Source: an uncultured Carboxylicivirga sp. (GTDB lineage Bacteria; Bacteroidota; Bacteroidia; Bacteroidales; Marinilabiliaceae). Taken from it: a stretch of 64,000 nucleotides of DNA. How positions within the stretch are numbered: position 1 is the stretch's first letter; each line of letters begins with the position of its first letter. Below are positions 34,645 to 44,437 of the stretch, piece by piece. Where the stretch lies: positions 2,790,001 to 2,854,000 of the forward strand of contig NZ_OY771430.1 in NCBI RefSeq assembly GCF_963674565.1, given 5' to 3'. The position numbers and the translations under genes were made by a program. The notes beneath the pieces are model-generated. The model saw nothing but the letters and a program-made list of their open reading frames with translations. It searched no databases and had not been told where the DNA came from.

Positions 34645-37600
34645 TTAGAATGTCATGTTTAATCCAACCATAAATGATCGTGGTGTTGGATAAGAGGCAT
34701 AGTTGTAACCAGGGGTGAATGTACCGCCTGAAAAGTCTACGTTATAACCTTTGTACTTTGTAATTGTAGCCAGGTTTTGAGCAGATGCATATACACGCAC
34801 ATTACTTACTGTACCTTTAAACCATTCGTTAGGGAAATTATATCCTAATTGCACATTTGCAATTTTTAAATAGCTAGCATCCTGAATGTATCTGTCGCTG
34901 AAATAATTATTTGTGGCATTAGCCGATTTATATTGAACGCGAGGTACATCCGTGTTTGTGTTTTGAGTTGTCCAGGCATTTAAAAGACTTACATCCTTGT
35001 TAGTTGCACCATAAGAACTTCTTAACTCCCCATCAACAAAATCAACTGCTTTAAACCCTGCAGCACCAAATGTAGCAATGCTTAAATCGAAACCATTCCA
35101 TTCAACACGGGCATTTAAACCAAAGTTCACATCTGGTAAACCACTTCCTAAGAATGTTCGGTCCTCAGCATTAATGGTACCATCATTATTAAGGTCTTTG
35201 TATAACAGGTCACCCGCTTCAGCTCCTGGTTGAGAAATAAACATACCCTCTTCATTTTTGCGGCTATCAATAGCTACCTGATTTTGAGCTATACCATTTC
35301 TGATATTGTAAGTACCATCTTCATTCTGAACATCATCTTCAAGTACCCAACCATAGAATGAACCTACTTCACGACCAACTTCTGTGCGACAAACGCCATT
35401 ATTTTGTGGCTCATTGGCAACACCTAAACTAGTTACTTCGTTTGATAACGTTGATATGTTTGCAGAAATATCAAATTTAACTGGGTGATTATAATTACGA
35501 TAAGTAAATAAGAATTCCAAACCTGTGTTAACCATGGTGGCTGCATTCATTTTTACTGTTTCATTTGTAACACCTGCTTCTGCGGGAACTCTTACATTGT
35601 AATGCAAGTCTTCTGATGTTGATTCATACCAGTCGAAATTAAATTCAAACTGATTATTAAACATGGCCAAATCAAGACCAAAGTCCAGGGTTTTCTTAAT
35701 TTCCCATTTTAATCCTGTATTTACATAGTTTGAAATAGCAGAACCTGTCACCTTATTATTGTCGAAACTATAAGTATAATCTCCTCTTGCCATGGTACCC
35801 ATATAGTCATATGGACCAAGATTTTCAATACTTCCTAGTTCACCATAACTACCACGAAGCTTAAGCAAACTGATAGTTGATTCACTTACAGGGAAGAAGT
35901 TCTCACGTTCAATACGCCAACCTGCAGACACAGATGGGAAAATATCAAAACGATCTTCAGGAGAAAGACGGCTTGAACCATCGCGACGTGCCGTTGCTGA
36001 AATTAAATATTTACCATCGAAGTTATAGTTAATACGACCAATATAAGAAGCCATCATCCAATCGCTTTCGTAGCTGAATGAATTATTATCTGTTGCATTG
36101 TTTAGTTGCAGATAATAAGGCTCAGACATATCATTACCAGTACCTGTTAGTGAGTGATAATAAACACTCTGATAGGTCTGACCAACAAGAGCATCAATAT
36201 TATGCTTGCCAAATGTACCATTATAATTAATTGTGTTTTCAATCAACTGATCGCTGGTATAACGATATTCTTCACTAAGTACTTCACTTTCCTTTGGCAA
36301 ATAGTTTGTGGTACTTGAAATAAATGCCGGAATAAATGTGTAATTCTTAACTATTGTCTTGCTGTAAGCTAAGTTAAGGTTGTAAGATAACTTTTGATTA
36401 CTGCTTTCAAGGCCAAGCATATCCAAAAGATCAAAATTTGTATTAGCAGAACCTACAAAACGATCAACTTTTACATTTCTTTCCAACAAGTTATTTGTCA
36501 TCAATACATTAGTCATACGTAAGTCACCATGAACATCGTCGTAGTATGTACCATAACCAAATGCATCGTAATTCCATCCAGAAGCCGAAGAAAGTTTATC
36601 ATCAAGCACCCATGTTGACTCATCATAAGCCTTAATGGTTGAAGGTAAAAGAAGAGCCGAAGCCATTACCGGATACTGACCACCATAAAGACCTTGCACA
36701 TATTCATTTGCATTACTAAGGGCCATATTATCCTGATCGCTGTGACTATAAACCAAACTTGTTTTGATTTTAATAAACTTCACATCCATCGTATTGTTGA
36801 TACGAGTAGTGAAACGGTCGAAGTTTGGACCAGCACCTTCCATGGTTCCTTCCTGGCTAAAGTAGTCAAGACCTATATTGTAGGTGTTGTTATCGCCACC
36901 ACCTGAGAAGTTCACATTATGATTCTGACGAATACCTGTTTTAAATACCTCATCAAACCAATCTGTGTCAACAGTTGCAACTTCTGATCCATCTGCAAGT
37001 GTAGTCCAAAGATAATTACTACTTGAAGGATTATAACCACCCGGAAGTTCTACATCACTGTTGGCATATGCCATTGTTAAGTACTCTTTGTACTGATCTG
37101 CATTCATAACATCGTAAACTCCTTTTTGAACCTGATCAATACCGTAGTAACCAGAATAATCAATCTTCATTGGAGAATTCTTCTGCCCTTGTTTTGTTGT
37201 AATTATAATAACACCATTACCTGCACGAGAACCATAAATAGCTGCTGCAGAAGCATCTTTTAAGATCTGAATTGATTCGATATCGTTTGGAGAGAAGTCA
37301 CGAATGGTTGTTCCCATTGGCACTCCATCAATTACATAAAGAGGATTTGTGCTACCAAAAGAACCAATACCACGAATACGTACAGTTGGATCAGCACCCG
37401 GCTGACCATCTGAAGTAATTTGAACACCAGATGCCTTACCCTGCAACATCGTTGAGATGTTTGAATTCGATTGTTTCTTCATCTCTTCAGCATCCACAAT
37501 AGCTACAGAACCTGTTAAGTCAGCTTTTTTCTGAGTACCATAACCGATCACAACTACCTGATCAATTTCCTGCATATCAGAAATCAATGAAATAGTGCCC

Positions 37601-37908
37601 AGTTGAGTGTTTCCTTCAACAGGTATTTCAATTGTTTTATATCCAATAAAAGAAATAACAAGTGTAGCATCGGATGATACGTTCAGAGAGAAGTTTCCAT
37701 CGATATCAGTTATGATACCATTGGTCGTACCTTTTTCCTGCACTGTTGCACCCGGAACAGATTCTCCGCTATCGTCAACTACTTTACCAAATACAGTTAT
37801 ATCGCCTTGCTGGATCATCGATATCTGATCTGTATTACCGTTTCCTACAGCAAATGCTGATGGTACAACTACCAACAATGCCAACAGGATTATATATATA
37901 TATTTCAT
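34645..37908 (-). CDS. SusC/RagA-family TonB-dependent outer-membrane transporter
   Basis: 1087 residues. Signal peptide MKYIYIILLALLVVVPSAFA; carboxypeptidase-regulatory-like domain at about 37-112 (FGKVVDDSGESVPGATVQEK). The TonB box/plug region follows (VVVIGYGTQKKADLTGS, then IRGIGSFGSTNPLYVIDG and ILKDASAAAIYGSRAGNG), then a 22-strand barrel ending in aromatic SFMVGLNMTF. It imports oligosaccharides across the outer membrane with energy from TonB. It lies in the order binding protein, SusC, SusD, with gaps of 23 and 29 nt, so one transcript is expected, probably induced by the HTCS. Confidence 0.97.
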   Translation of the reverse strand: MKYIYIILLALLVVVPSAFAVGNGNTDQISMIQQGDITVFGKVVDDSGESVPGATVQEKGTTNGIITDIDGNFSLNVSSDATLVISFIGYKTIEIPVEGNTQLGTISLISDMQEIDQVVVIGYGTQKKADLTGSVAIVDAEEMKKQSNSNISTMLQGKASGVQITSDGQPGADPTVRIRGIGSFGSTNPLYVIDGVPMGTTIRDFSPNDIESIQILKDASAAAIYGSRAGNGVIIITTKQGQKNSPMKIDYSGYYGIDQVQKGVYDVMNADQYKEYLTMAYANSDVELPGGYNPSSSNYLWTTLADGSEVATVDTDWFDEVFKTGIRQNHNVNFSGGGDNNTYNIGLDYFSQEGTMEGAGPNFDRFTTRINNTMDVKFIKIKTSLVYSHSDQDNMALSNANEYVQGLYGGQYPVMASALLLPSTIKAYDESTWVLDDKLSSASGWNYDAFGYGTYYDDVHGDLRMTNVLMTNNLLERNVKVDRFVGSANTNFDLLDMLGLESSNQKLSYNLNLAYSKTIVKNYTFIPAFISSTTNYLPKESEVLSEEYRYTSDQLIENTINYNGTFGKHNIDALVGQTYQSVYYHSLTGTGNDMSEPYYLQLNNATDNNSFSYESDWMMASYIGRINYNFDGKYLISATARRDGSSRLSPEDRFDIFPSVSAGWRIERENFFPVSESTISLLKLRGSYGELGSIENLGPYDYMGTMARGDYTYSFDNNKVTGSAISNYVNTGLKWEIKKTLDFGLDLAMFNNQFEFNFDWYESTSEDLHYNVRVPAEAGVTNETVKMNAATMVNTGLEFLFTYRNYNHPVKFDISANISTLSNEVTSLGVANEPQNNGVCRTEVGREVGSFYGWVLEDDVQNEDGTYNIRNGIAQNQVAIDSRKNEEGMFISQPGAEAGDLLYKDLNNDGTINAEDRTFLGSGLPDVNFGLNARVEWNGFDLSIATFGAAGFKAVDFVDGELRSSYGATNKDVSLLNAWTTQNTNTDVPRVQYKSANATNNYFSDRYIQDASYLKIANVQLGYNFPNEWFKGTVSNVRVYASAQNLATITKYKGYNVDFSGGTFTPGYNYASYPTPRSFMVGLNMTF

Positions 37909-37931
37909 AATTGATTTATTTATCTTAATAA

Positions 37932-39629
37932 TTATTCAGTAATTACGACATAAGCTCCTTCAATAACCAGGGCACAATTCAAGTCAGAACTGTCAATAGT
38001 TATACCTTCATATTTCTGGAAATGTGTTTCTCCTGAAGCATAGGTTACATCATAATTGATATTGGCAGTGTTATCACCATTATTAGTTACTGTGATTACA
38101 ACCTTGGAACCATTAATATTTGATGTGAAAACATCCCAGTTCCAGTCGCTTGAAAGAACCGCAGTACCATAACCGCCACCCCATCCAAAGCTATCCATAC
38201 GAACAACACCATACTCGGTATTATCAGCTTTTCGAAGAATCGTACATGGACTATTCCAGTTATTAACTTCATTTGAATAACAGTATGTAGTAAACACTTT
38301 ACTAGAACCAGCTGCAACAGTAAAGTCGCTCGAGAATTCAGTCCACCAGGCTGTTGAGAAGTCTGTTGCTCCCACCTGACTGGTTCCTTCAATAATTGTA
38401 AGCGGACAAGTGGTAGTTACTGTACCTGTTGCTCCAACATAAGAAATAATAGCATCCTGAGCACCGGCAGCTAATGGAATTTCGAATTGAAGAGTTGCAT
38501 TATCCATAACACTAGTCGTACCATCTGAATAGGTGGCTGTCACAACTAAACCTTCAGTATCAAATGCTGGAGATTCAGTTCCAAAGAATGCATAGGTTGT
38601 CATAACCGGCAATGATGTAACCTCAAGATTTGTCACTGCATTGGTTACTTCAAGAGTATAACTGGTTGTTACTGCTGGACCATAATTTCCTTGCTTGGTT
38701 TTACTGTATGCCACAGCGACTGTCTTTTTACCCAGAGTAGACATATCTGGAATCACACTGAATGAAACATCTGCAGTATCAACAACAGTCGATGATCCAT
38801 CAGCAAATGTAACAGTTGCTACTCCATCTCCCCAGAAATCTTCGTCACCAATTTCAACAAATGTAGGTGTTCCGGTAACAGTGATTGAAGCAGGATTAAC
38901 ATCTTCAACAACTGTCACTTTTGAAGGTATCAAATAAGCCTTCTTCATCTCAAAATAACTACCATCACAAATCAAGAAAGCCGAAATATCATCACTTGCA
39001 GAAACAGCCTGATGATATGTTTGTACCAGCTCAGTACCATTTGTACCAACTGCAGTTGCGGTTATATAAACGTTACCTGTAGCTGAGTGATCAATATCCA
39101 AACTAACTTTGGCACCATCCATTGTGGTGCGGAAATCATTCCATATATCACCGTCTCCATCTGTATCAGGATAGTTTTGAGATATTATATTAAGATCAAA
39201 ATCATCATTACCCCAACCATAAGCATCCGATCTCAAAACAAAATACTCTGAATAATTTTCAGCATCCCGATCCGGAACATTCACAATGGCTAAATTCCAG
39301 TTATTCCAGTTATTAGAACTACCACCGTTATGATTGATAAATTCAAGATGTAATAATTTGTTTGTTGGGATTGTAAAATAATCAGAGAAATAAGCCCACC
39401 ATGCGGCACTATTATCTTCCGGACCAACAATTGCGGTAGCAATGGTCACATAGGTAGTATCCCCTCTATCAATACTTGCATTTGCATTAGCAATTGAGTC
39501 GATCTGGTCTTGCAGATCAGAAGGTGCATTAATCATATACACGTCTGACTGCTCACACCCAACTAAGCCAAATGCTGCAAAAACTACTGCGAACAAGGCG
39601 CGCCTGATCAGTTTGTTTGTTATTTTCAT
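37932..39629 (-). CDS. Putative surface glycan-binding lipoprotein with duplicated beta-module and Ig-like core
   Basis: 565 residues from the ATG at 39629, which leaves a lipobox LVGC (Cys25). After a short PSDLQDQIDSIAN segment, as often seen at the start of SusE-type proteins, I see module A (about 68-235), two bacterial Ig-like domains (about 245-330 and 332-414), and module B (about 418-565). A and B are homologous: both have AWWxxFSxxFT, NNWN, RxDxxGWG, a Trp-rich turn before F, and GxKVxxxI. No hydrolase motif is present. A role as the SGBP (SusE/F position) that holds the polymer for SusC is inferred from place, lipobox and aromatic residues. Unusually it precedes SusC. I cannot assign the repeated module to a named CBM family. 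Confidence 0.75.
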   Translation of the reverse strand: MKITNKLIRRALFAVVFAAFGLVGCEQSDVYMINAPSDLQDQIDSIANANASIDRGDTTYVTIATAIVGPEDNSAAWWAYFSDYFTIPTNKLLHLEFINHNGGSSNNWNNWNLAIVNVPDRDAENYSEYFVLRSDAYGWGNDDFDLNIISQNYPDTDGDGDIWNDFRTTMDGAKVSLDIDHSATGNVYITATAVGTNGTELVQTYHQAVSASDDISAFLICDGSYFEMKKAYLIPSKVTVVEDVNPASITVTGTPTFVEIGDEDFWGDGVATVTFADGSSTVVDTADVSFSVIPDMSTLGKKTVAVAYSKTKQGNYGPAVTTSYTLEVTNAVTNLEVTSLPVMTTYAFFGTESPAFDTEGLVVTATYSDGTTSVMDNATLQFEIPLAAGAQDAIISYVGATGTVTTTCPLTIIEGTSQVGATDFSTAWWTEFSSDFTVAAGSSKVFTTYCYSNEVNNWNSPCTILRKADNTEYGVVRMDSFGWGGGYGTAVLSSDWNWDVFTSNINGSKVVITVTNNGDNTANINYDVTYASGETHFQKYEGITIDSSDLNCALVIEGAYVVITE

Positions 39630-39850
39630 TACTATAGCTTTAGTTAACAATTAATATCAATATCTTTTCATTATTATAGTTATGCTTTCATTCCAAGAGA
39701 AATTCCGCATTTTCATTATTCACACTTTTATTACTTTCAATGATCGTAAAAAGGAAAATCGTTAAATCATTTTTGCAACTCTGCCAATTTTCCCAAATCT
39801 CATTTTAGAAATTTTCACATTCACGTTAAATGTGTTTTAAAATGTTAAAT

Positions 39851-39858
39851 CAAAAGTA
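39851..39858 (-). promoter_or_regulatory. Possible -7 box of the binding protein-SusC-SusD operon
   Basis: Reads TACTTTTG on the minus strand (TAnnTTTG). It would leave a leader of about 215 nt. A TTG at 39870-39872 is too close for a normal -33 element, which would suit an activator-dependent promoter. Confidence 0.33.
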
Positions 39859-40004
39859 CACTCCTATAACAACGGAAAGGTTCATTAATATTTTTTTTTG
39901 GTGGATATTTAGTGACAGAATAAGTGATAGAATTCAATACTTATAAATATTTCATTAACTGAATAATACAAACACATAAGTGCACAAATAAATAATACAT
40001 TTTA

Positions 40005-40012
40005 TAGATTTG
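40005..40012 (+). promoter_or_regulatory. Possible -7 box of the GH127 gene
   Basis: TAGATTTG matches TAnnTTTG, 88 nt before the ATG. No -33 TTG at the right distance. Confidence 0.35.
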
Positions 40013-40100
40013 TCCACTTTATTGATTGATTATTGACAGTAAGAATTAAGAATATTTTCCAACTTTGCTTACTGAAAAATGTAAATACAACTAAATTAAT

Positions 40101-42440
40101 ATGAATAAATTCATTGTTTTTTTAACAATTGTTGCATTTGTTCTTGGGTGTGAAAAACCAGCAAAAATGCAAACGTTTTCTTTAGAAGATGTTAGATTAA
40201 ATTCCTCTCCTTTTTATAATGCTCAGAGAATTGACCAGAAGTATTTATTAGAACTTGATATTGACCGCTTATTAGCACCATATTTTAAAGAAGCAGGATT
40301 GGACGTTGTTAAGGAGAACTACACCAATTGGGAAAACACCGGATTAGATGGTCATATTGGTGGACATTATCTATCAGCATTATCAATGATGTATGCATCA
40401 ACAGGTGATAAAGCACTCCTTGACAGAGCTAATTACTTTGTAACCCAGTTAAAAAAATGTCAGAATGCAAGTGGTAATGGATATTTAAGCGGCATACCTG
40501 GTGGAAAACAAATGTGGAACGAAATTTCGGAAGGGAAGATTGATGCCGGTAGTTTCTCATTAAATCATAAGTGGGTGCCTTTATATAACATCCACAAAAT
40601 ATTTGCAGGACTGCGGGATGCCTATTTGTATGCACATAACGATGAAGCGCTGAATATACTTATTAAGCTTTCTGATTGGTTTATGAGTGTTACAGCTCAT
40701 TTATCTGACGAACAATTACAGCAAATGCTAATTAGCGAACATGGTGGAATGAATGAAGTATTTGTTGATGTTGCAGAACTTACAAAGGATGATAAATACC
40801 TCAATTTTGCACGCAGATTCTCAGATTACTCAATCTTAAATCCTTTGCTAAACAAAAACATCAACCTGGTTGGATTACATGCCAATACACAAATACCTAA
40901 AGTAATAGGATTTAAAAGATATGCCGACGTGGCGAAAGATTCTTCGTGGAATAATGCTTCTGAGTATTTCTGGGATTTAGTTGTGAATGACATGACAATT
41001 TCAATTGGTGGAAACAGTGTTAGAGAACACTTCCATTCACCTGATGATTTCTCCCCTATGATTAAGTCGGAACAAGGTCCGGAAACTTGCAATACTTATA
41101 ACATGCTTCGATTAAGTAAGCTGCTATTTTTGAGCGAAAATGATCACAAATATCTTGACTACTACGAAAGAGCCCTTTACAATCACATTTTATCTTCACA
41201 GCATCCCGAAACAGGTGGGTTTGTTTATTTCACTCCTATGCGTCCTCAACATTACAGAGTTTATTCTCAGGTTCATACTTCGTTTTGGTGCTGCGTTGGA
41301 TCTGGTTTGGAAAACCATAGTAAATACAGTGAATTAATTTACACTCATACTCCAAATAATTTATTTGTAAACTTATTCATTCCATCAACATTAAATTGGA
41401 AAGAACAAGGCGTTCAACTTTTAATGGAAACTCAGTTCCCATACTCCGAAGAAATAAATTTTGTGATACAAAAATCGGGCGCGCCTTTTAATCTGAATTT
41501 ACGTTTGCCATCATGGTTGGGAGAAGAAACACCCATTGTGAGTTTAAATGGCAAGCCTATTCGTTCTGATATAACCAATGGTTACATACAAATCAATTAT
41601 TCTGATTGGAAAGAAGGTGATTTAGTTACCGTTAAAATGCCTATGCATACATCCATCGAATATTTGCCCGACAACTCTAATTATGCATCGGTCGCATTAG
41701 GTCCTATTGTTTTAGGGGCCAAAACAGATACTATAGATTTGGATGGATTATATGCGGATGATAGCAGGATGGGACATATTGCAAGAGGAGAAATGAGACC
41801 ATTGGAACAGGCTCCAGCAATTATTTCTGACCAGAAAGATTTCAAAGATCATATTCATCCGATTGAAAATAAACCAATGCATTTCTGGATTGATGTTGAT
41901 GGAGGTAAAAAAATGGAGTTACAACCATTTTTTGAAGTACACGATGCAAGATACATGGTATACTGGCCTGTATATACCAAAGATGAATTTAATAGTCAGA
42001 TGGAGAAAATTAAGGCTGAAGAGGAAGCTCTAATGGCTCTTGAAAAGAAAACTATCGACAAAGTGGCGCCCGGAGAACAACAACCTGAATCAGATCATTT
42101 CTTTAAAGGTGAAAAAACTAACTCTGGTTTAAATGGCGAGAGATTCTGGCGTGATGCATCAGGTTGGTTTAGCTACCAACTGAATGATAAAAAATTTCAA
42201 GCCAAAACCTTACGAATAGAGTATTTCAGTGGTGATGCAGGTCGTAAGTTTAGAATTGAAATGAATGGACATATCTTAGCCAATGTTTCTTTAGAAGCAA
42301 ATAAAGGTGGTTTCTATTTTATAGATTATCCGTTAAATAATATTAAAGACAAAATCAACACTGGTAAAATAGAATTGAAATTTATTGCAGAACCCGGTTC
42401 AATAGCAGGAGGAATTTATGGAGTGAGACTAATGAAATAG
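40101..42440 (+). CDS. GH127/GH146-type beta-L-arabinofuranosidase lipoprotein
   Basis: 779 residues with lipobox VLGC (Cys17). The (alpha/alpha)6 barrel carries the cysteine-glutamate cluster of this family: E328 and C330 in GPETCNTYNML, C397 and C398 in SFWCCVGSGLENH. This reproduces the E338/C340/C417/C418 set of the Bifidobacterium enzyme HypBA1, where zinc is bound and a cysteine is the nucleophile. The enzyme removes beta-L-arabinofuranose. B. thetaiotaomicron has a GH146 relative (BT_0349) in its arabinan/RG-I locus. C-terminal beta domains (DUF4986-like, then a jelly roll at about 655-779) follow. Monocistronic, divergent from the SusCD operon, with its own terminator. GH127 versus GH146 is not settled by eye. 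Confidence 0.9.
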   Translation: MNKFIVFLTIVAFVLGCEKPAKMQTFSLEDVRLNSSPFYNAQRIDQKYLLELDIDRLLAPYFKEAGLDVVKENYTNWENTGLDGHIGGHYLSALSMMYASTGDKALLDRANYFVTQLKKCQNASGNGYLSGIPGGKQMWNEISEGKIDAGSFSLNHKWVPLYNIHKIFAGLRDAYLYAHNDEALNILIKLSDWFMSVTAHLSDEQLQQMLISEHGGMNEVFVDVAELTKDDKYLNFARRFSDYSILNPLLNKNINLVGLHANTQIPKVIGFKRYADVAKDSSWNNASEYFWDLVVNDMTISIGGNSVREHFHSPDDFSPMIKSEQGPETCNTYNMLRLSKLLFLSENDHKYLDYYERALYNHILSSQHPETGGFVYFTPMRPQHYRVYSQVHTSFWCCVGSGLENHSKYSELIYTHTPNNLFVNLFIPSTLNWKEQGVQLLMETQFPYSEEINFVIQKSGAPFNLNLRLPSWLGEETPIVSLNGKPIRSDITNGYIQINYSDWKEGDLVTVKMPMHTSIEYLPDNSNYASVALGPIVLGAKTDTIDLDGLYADDSRMGHIARGEMRPLEQAPAIISDQKDFKDHIHPIENKPMHFWIDVDGGKKMELQPFFEVHDARYMVYWPVYTKDEFNSQMEKIKAEEEALMALEKKTIDKVAPGEQQPESDHFFKGEKTNSGLNGERFWRDASGWFSYQLNDKKFQAKTLRIEYFSGDAGRKFRIEMNGHILANVSLEANKGGFYFIDYPLNNIKDKINTGKIELKFIAEPGSIAGGIYGVRLMK

Positions 42441-42461
42441 TATCTCAACTGTATAAAAATA

Positions 42462-42491
42462 AAAAAGTGGATTTTTCGAAATCCACTTTTT
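42462..42491. terminator. Bidirectional terminator between GH127 and the receiver gene
   Basis: Perfect 13-bp stem AAAAAGTGGATTT / AAATCCACTTTTT with a 4-nt loop. Both strands carry a T-run in and after the distal arm, and it lies between two converging genes. Confidence 0.85.
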
Positions 42492-42551
42492 TATCTCTTT
42501 CTCTTATTGATACAGAATCAACAGATAATCTCTAATTCTATAATAAGAGAC

Positions 42552-42908
42552 TTAAATATTTTTTTCTATTTCACTACGAATAAGATTCATATTAAAAGGC
42601 TTACGAAAATATTTTACAATCAGATTTTCGTTTAAAGCTTGTTGAATCTCGGTTGAGATGTCAAAGCCTGTAAGAATATAACATTTCAGATCCTGGAATT
42701 TTCTTTTGGCCTCTTTTACAAAATCAATTCCATTCATTTGAGGCATTCTCATATCACTAAAAATAACTTTGATATCAGGATTTTCCTCCAAAACCTGCAA
42801 AGCTGCAGGACCATCGTCGGCTGTTATTACGTTATATGTTTTAGACAAGTTTATTGAGAATAATTCACGATTAATAAACTCATCATCTACAAATAGGATC
42901 TTCGTCAT
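42552..42908 (-). CDS. Stand-alone response regulator receiver protein
   Basis: 118 residues, one receiver domain and no output domain. It has the acidic pair D8/D9 in FVDDE, phospho-acceptor D52 in FSDMRMPQMNG and the lysine in YFRKPFN. The start codon overlaps the kinase stop by 4 nt (ATGA), so translation is coupled and the kinase is the obvious phosphodonor. It may act as a phosphate sink, by protein contact, or by passing phosphate to a partner encoded elsewhere. Confidence 0.93.
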   Translation of the reverse strand: MTKILFVDDEFINRELFSINLSKTYNVITADDGPAALQVLEENPDIKVIFSDMRMPQMNGIDFVKEAKRKFQDLKCYILTGFDISTEIQQALNENLIVKYFRKPFNMNLIRSEIEKNI

Positions 42909-44437
42909 TTTACTTGATTCACTTTATCGAAATACGGAAGCTTAATTCTAATATTAGTTCCGGCCCCAAAATTAGAAGTTATTTCTAACATTCCATCATG
43001 TTGTTTAATAATATTATAGGTTATTGCCATACCTAATCCAGTCCCTTCTCCGGGAGCTTTTGTAGTAAAAAAAGGGGCAATCACTTTATTAAGGTTTTCT
43101 TCGGCAATACCAATACCAGTGTCTGCAATATCAATAATAATATGCTTTTCTTCCCTATAAGTTTTAATGGTGATTGTGCCTTTTCCATTTATTGCCTGAC
43201 AAGCATTCAAAAATATATTCATAAAAACCTGGTGCATTTTACCCACATTGCCTAAGGCAATTAATTGATTAGATGCGTATTCTTTTATTATAACGATGTT
43301 ATTCTTTAACCTATAATTAATCATCACCAGGCAGTCATCAATAACAGCATGAATATCAACCAACTCATTACATCCATCGACATTCCTGCTAAATTGATTT
43401 AAACTGGAAACAATAGTCGAAGCTTTATCCACACCTGTTTTAATATGCTTTAATAACATTGGAATATCACTATCCATTAACTGATTATCTTCCATTATAC
43501 TTTCCAAGGCTGTACAGGCTCCTAATATAAAATTCAATGGATTATTTATCTCATGAGCAACTCCTGCAGTTAAAACACCTAAAGAAGCCATCTTTTCTGA
43601 ATCAATTACCTGCTGTTGTGCAATCTTCAGTTGATTAATTATTTCCTCAAGTTCAGCATTTTTCCTTTGTAATTTCTCATTCACAACGCCTACCTCTTTA
43701 TTTGCAGAAATTAAGGCCTTCGTACGTTCATTTACAATCAATTCTAAATTTGCTTTGTGCCTTTCAAGCTCAAGTCGTGCATGTTTAATTTCAGAAATTT
43801 CTCTTCCTTCAGGAATAATATATAATAATTTCCCATCATTATCCATGATAGGCTTAAAGGTAACGTCGAAGTGTAACAGCTGATTATCCCTGGTTGGATG
43901 CGTCGATTCAAATCGTATTGTTTTACCTTTTCTGGCTTCTTCGATAGCTTTCCTAACTTTTTCCTGTTCTTCTTCTGAATGATGCCACCAATATGTTTTA
44001 TCAAAAGGTTGTCCAATAGGATTATATTTATCATCCTCCACAATCTTCATAGCAGTTTCATTGGCTTCAATCAGCTCCCCTTTTGCATTTAATAAACCCA
44101 TAAAAGAAAAAGATTGATTAAATAAACCTTTGAACTTTGCCTCGCTCTGATTTCGTTTTTCTAATTCAGTATTTAATATTGAAGTATGTATTGAAAAAAT
44201 AAGAATAGGTAAAAAAAGCAAGGCAATAAAATCCTCAAAGTCTTCTGCCGCATTAAAATCAGCAAGATATTCGATAATATTTACAAAGGCAGATAAAAAC
44301 AAGGGAAGCATTGCAAGTGCCAATATCAACTGCGACATTCTTTTGTTTTTCCTATACCTGAAACCCAATGTTACCATTGCATATAAAAGTGCAATCGCTG
44401 CTATAACTTCCTGAAATATGATAATATACTCTTCCAT
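42905..44437 (-). CDS. Membrane-bound PAS sensor histidine kinase
   Basis: 510 residues. N-terminal sensor with three hydrophobic segments (about 5-27, 35-57, 68-85), then a PAS domain (about 100-220, FMGLLNAKGELIEANETAM). A coiled coil follows (about 222-280), then HisKA with H295 in GVAHEINNPLNF. The HATPase has FLNACQAINGKG, the G1 box IADTGIGI and the G2 box GEGTGLGMAI. The HEINNPL form is typical of NtrB/ZraS-like kinases. The start overlaps the stop of the small membrane gene by 1 nt (TAATG), and the stop overlaps the receiver gene by 4 nt. The N-terminal membrane region resembles the whole upstream small protein. The signal is unknown. Confidence 0.93.
   Translation of the reverse strand: MEEYIIIFQEVIAAIALLYAMVTLGFRYRKNKRMSQLILALAMLPLFLSAFVNIIEYLADFNAAEDFEDFIALLFLPILIFSIHTSILNTELEKRNQSEAKFKGLFNQSFSFMGLLNAKGELIEANETAMKIVEDDKYNPIGQPFDKTYWWHHSEEEQEKVRKAIEEARKGKTIRFESTHPTRDNQLLHFDVTFKPIMDNDGKLLYIIPEGREISEIKHARLELERHKANLELIVNERTKALISANKEVGVVNEKLQRKNAELEEIINQLKIAQQQVIDSEKMASLGVLTAGVAHEINNPLNFILGACTALESIMEDNQLMDSDIPMLLKHIKTGVDKASTIVSSLNQFSRNVDGCNELVDIHAVIDDCLVMINYRLKNNIVIIKEYASNQLIALGNVGKMHQVFMNIFLNACQAINGKGTITIKTYREEKHIIIDIADTGIGIAEENLNKVIAPFFTTKAPGEGTGLGMAITYNIIKQHDGMLEITSNFGAGTNIRIKLPYFDKVNQVK

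Larger units (their letters stand above)
39630..40100. other. Divergent regulatory region between the SusCD operon and GH127
   Basis: 471 bp, strongly AT-rich, separating two divergent glycan genes, so the probable target of the HTCS AraC-type domain. Candidate -7 boxes are at 39851-39858 (minus) and 40005-40012 (plus). I see no clear direct repeats that could be named as the regulator's site. Confidence 0.5.

Noticed and set aside
40005..40100. Possible riboswitch in the GH127 leader
   Set aside because: The leader is AT-rich with no stable conserved-looking stem and no known aptamer core; only a promoter box could be proposed.
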